Shown: positions 6,102 to 7,296 of the stretch, piece after piece
How positions within the stretch are numbered: the stretch's first letter is position 1
Layout of the letters: each line of letters opens with the position of its first letter
Origin: Burkholderiales bacterium
Lineage (GTDB): Bacteria; Pseudomonadota; Gammaproteobacteria; Burkholderiales; Burkholderiaceae_C
Assembly (NCBI GenBank): GCA_025354615.1
Contig: JANXMO010000312.1
Span: forward strand, 1-7,296
Direction: 5' to 3'
DNA: 7,296 nt
Notes under the pieces: generated by a model
Seen by the model: only the letters and a program-made list of their open reading frames with translations
Databases searched by the model: none
What the model was told of the DNA's origin: nothing
Translations under genes and position numbers: made by a program

Positions 6102-6859
6102 CCCCGTCCACCGCTGCCGCTGGCCGGCTCAGCGCGCGCGGCCTGCAAAAAAGCTATGGCGCGCGCCAGGTGGTGCGCGACGTGCATTTGAGCGTGAACG
6201 CCGGCGAAGTGGTCGGCCTGCTGGGGCCCAACGGCGCCGGCAAAACCACCAGTTTCTACATGATCGTCGGCCTGGTGCGCGCCGATGCGGGCGAGATCAC
6301 GATCGAAAACCAGCGCGTCGAGCGGTTGCCCATCCACCGGCGGTCGCGGCTCGGGCTGTCCTACCTGCCGCAGGAAGCGTCGATTTTCCGCAAGCTGACG
6401 GTCGAAGAGAACATCCGCGCGGTGCTCGAGCTGCAGCAGGATGCCGACGGCCGGCCGCTGAAGACAGCGCGGATCAACGAGCTGCTCGACGGCCTGCTGC
6501 GCGACCTGAGCATCGACAAACTGCGCGCCTCGCCGGCGCCTGCGCTGTCGGGCGGCGAGCGGCGGCGCGTCAAGATTGCCCGCGCCTTGGCCACGCAGCC
6601 GCGCTTCATCCTGCTCGACGAGCCGTTTGCCGGCGTCGACCCGATCGCGGTGATCGAGATCCAGCGCATCATCGGTTTCCTGAAACGGCGCGGCATCGGC
6701 GTGCTGATCACCGACCACAACGTGCGTGAAACACTGGGCATTTGCGACCGCGCCTACATCATCAGCGAAGGCCGCGTGCTGGCCGAGGGCACGCCGGGCG
6801 AAATCGTCGACAACGCCGACGTGCGCAAGGTCTACCTCGGCGAGCACTTCCGCATGTGA
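6098..6859 (+). CDS. lptB: LPS export ABC transporter ATPase LptB
   Basis: This is the cytoplasmic ATPase of the LptB2FGC complex, which extracts lipopolysaccharide from the inner membrane and pushes it along the LptA bridge. All nucleotide-binding elements are present in 253 residues: Walker [10 protein letters not shown] (43-51), Q-loop Gln92 in [13 protein letters not shown] signature LSGGERRR (150-157), Walker [13 protein letters not shown] (171-182) with catalytic Glu175, and switch His207 in TDHN. The stretch [19 protein letters not shown] is characteristic of LptB within ABC ATPases. Translation starts at a GTG that overlaps the lptA stop (GTGA). This is the only start that keeps the whole N-terminus in frame, and it implies coupling to lptA. 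The rpoN gene follows 34 bp later, a conserved order in proteobacteria. Confidence 0.96.
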   Translation: MTPSTAAAGRLSARGLQKSYGARQVVRDVHLSVNAGEVVGLLGPNGAGKTTSFYMIVGLVRADAGEITIENQRVERLPIHRRSRLGLSYLPQEASIFRKLTVEENIRAVLELQQDADGRPLKTARINELLDGLLRDLSIDKLRASPAPALSGGERRRVKIARALATQPRFILLDEPFAGVDPIAVIEIQRIIGFLKRRGIGVLITDHNVRETLGICDRAYIISEGRVLAEGTPGEIVDNADVRKVYLGEHFRM

Positions 6860-6897
6860 TGGCGATGCGCGCCGTCGTCCTCTTTCCATCGGCATGA
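6859..6897 (+). CDS. Possible 12-codon mini-ORF bridging lptB and rpoN
   Basis: The lptB stop reads TGATG, so an ATG begins on its last base. It opens the frame [12 protein letters not shown] and stops at a TGA that overlaps the rpoN start as ATGA. Both junctions are the classical geometry for termination-reinitiation. rpoN has no purine-rich ribosome site in the 20 nt before its ATG, which fits delivery of ribosomes through this frame. The overlap could equally be chance in a 34-bp gap, and expression of the peptide is untested. Confidence 0.3.
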   Translation: MAMRAVVLFPSA

Positions 6898-7296
6898 AAC
6901 CCGGCCTGCAGCTGCGCCTGTCGCAGCACCTGGCGCTGACGCCGCAGCTGCAGCAGTCGATCCGGCTGCTGCAGCTGTCGACGCTGGAGCTGCACCAGGA
7001 AATCGAGCAGATGCTCGAACAAAACCCGTTTCTGGAGGCCGATGAGGAAACCCAGGCGCCAGCGCCACCGCAGCCCGAACGGCTGACGGCCGCGGAACGG
7101 GAGCACGAACGCGAAGCCGACGACAGCGCCGCGAGCACGAGCAGCAACAGCGATGAGCCCGCCGGCGTCGACAACGCCGACTTCGGCACCACCGAACGCG
7201 ACGACTGGGAAAACGGCACCGAGCGCGACGACTTCGACGGCATTGGCGAGCTGCCCGGCAACGCTGGCAGCGCCAGCAACAGCTTTGGCGGTGATG
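6894..7296 (+). CDS. rpoN: RNA polymerase sigma-54 factor RpoN (N-terminal part, cut by window edge)
   Basis: Sigma-54 directs RNA polymerase to -24/-12 promoters that need an AAA+ enhancer-binding activator, typically for nitrogen metabolism, motility and stress genes. The 134 visible residues hold the activator-interacting region I (1-48), rich in leucine and glutamine. It carries the near-universal [20 protein letters not shown] (6-25) and [21 protein letters not shown] (25-45). Acidic, low-complexity region II follows from about 49 to the edge. Within it TERDDWENG (100-108) is followed directly by TERDDFDG (109-116), a small internal duplication. The frame is open to the end of the window with no stop. 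The core-binding and DNA-binding domains, including the RpoN box, lie beyond the edge. Its position after lptA-lptB is the conserved proteobacterial arrangement. No Shine-Dalgarno precedes the ATG. Confidence 0.95.
   Translation, partial: MKPGLQLRLSQHLALTPQLQQSIRLLQLSTLELHQEIEQMLEQNPFLEADEETQAPAPPQPERLTAAEREHEREADDSAASTSSNSDEPAGVDNADFGTTERDDWENGTERDDFDGIGELPGNAGSASNSFGGD

Noticed and set aside
5903..7279. 458-codon minus-strand frame opposite lptA, lptB and rpoN
   Set aside because: Its start is serine-rich and its remainder mirrors the codons of three well-identified genes. It has no family resemblance and no ribosome site.
1..7296. Mobile element, CRISPR, tRNA/rRNA, defence or secondary-metabolite system
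   Set aside because: No transposase or integrase motif, regular spaced repeats, tRNA-like fold or unusual gene cassette was seen. Nearly all of the window is covered by recognisable core-type genes.

Overview
The window looks like an ordinary chromosomal stretch of a GC-rich betaproteobacterium, most likely Burkholderiales and probably Comamonadaceae-like. This is inferred from the strong G/C bias at third codon positions, the type of ModA, DsbA and LptA proteins, and the lptA-lptB-rpoN gene order. No tRNA, rRNA, CRISPR array, insertion sequence, phage gene or toxin/defence cassette was found. I did not find a convincing undescribed multi-gene system. The points worth a second look are small-scale gene junctions and regulatory structures.

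Left part (1-3245, all minus strand). In transcription order this holds a small secreted PsiF-repeat protein, malate synthase A (aceB), the periplasmic molybdate-binding protein modA, and the molybdate permease modB, which runs off the left edge. The modA start codon lies inside the 3' end of aceB (14-bp overlap), so molybdate uptake appears transcriptionally and perhaps translationally tied to a glyoxylate-shunt gene.

Middle part (3246-5338). A divergent intergenic region of about 195 bp contains a perfect 10-bp inverted repeat and a TTGACA hexamer. It separates the PsiF-like gene from a plus-strand dsbA-type thiol:disulfide oxidoreductase, which has a CPHC active site and an Arg-Arg signal peptide. 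dsbA converges, 26 bp away, on a minus-strand 12-TM MFS transporter of unknown substrate.

Right part (5339-7296, plus strand). A 91-bp divergent region leads into lptA (periplasmic LPS-transport bridge), lptB (cytoplasmic LPS-export ATPase) and rpoN (sigma-54, truncated by the right edge). lptA and lptB overlap by GTGA. Between lptB and rpoN a possible 12-codon mini-ORF starts on the lptB stop (TGATG) and stops on the rpoN start (ATGA), which could relay ribosomes to rpoN, a gene with no visible Shine-Dalgarno. The usual upstream partners kdsD/kdsC/lptC are not next to lptA here.

Functionally the window mixes metal-oxyanion uptake, the glyoxylate shunt, periplasmic disulfide formation, an exporter, outer-membrane LPS transport and a global sigma factor. 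Only the mod pair and the lptAB-rpoN block are clearly functional operons.
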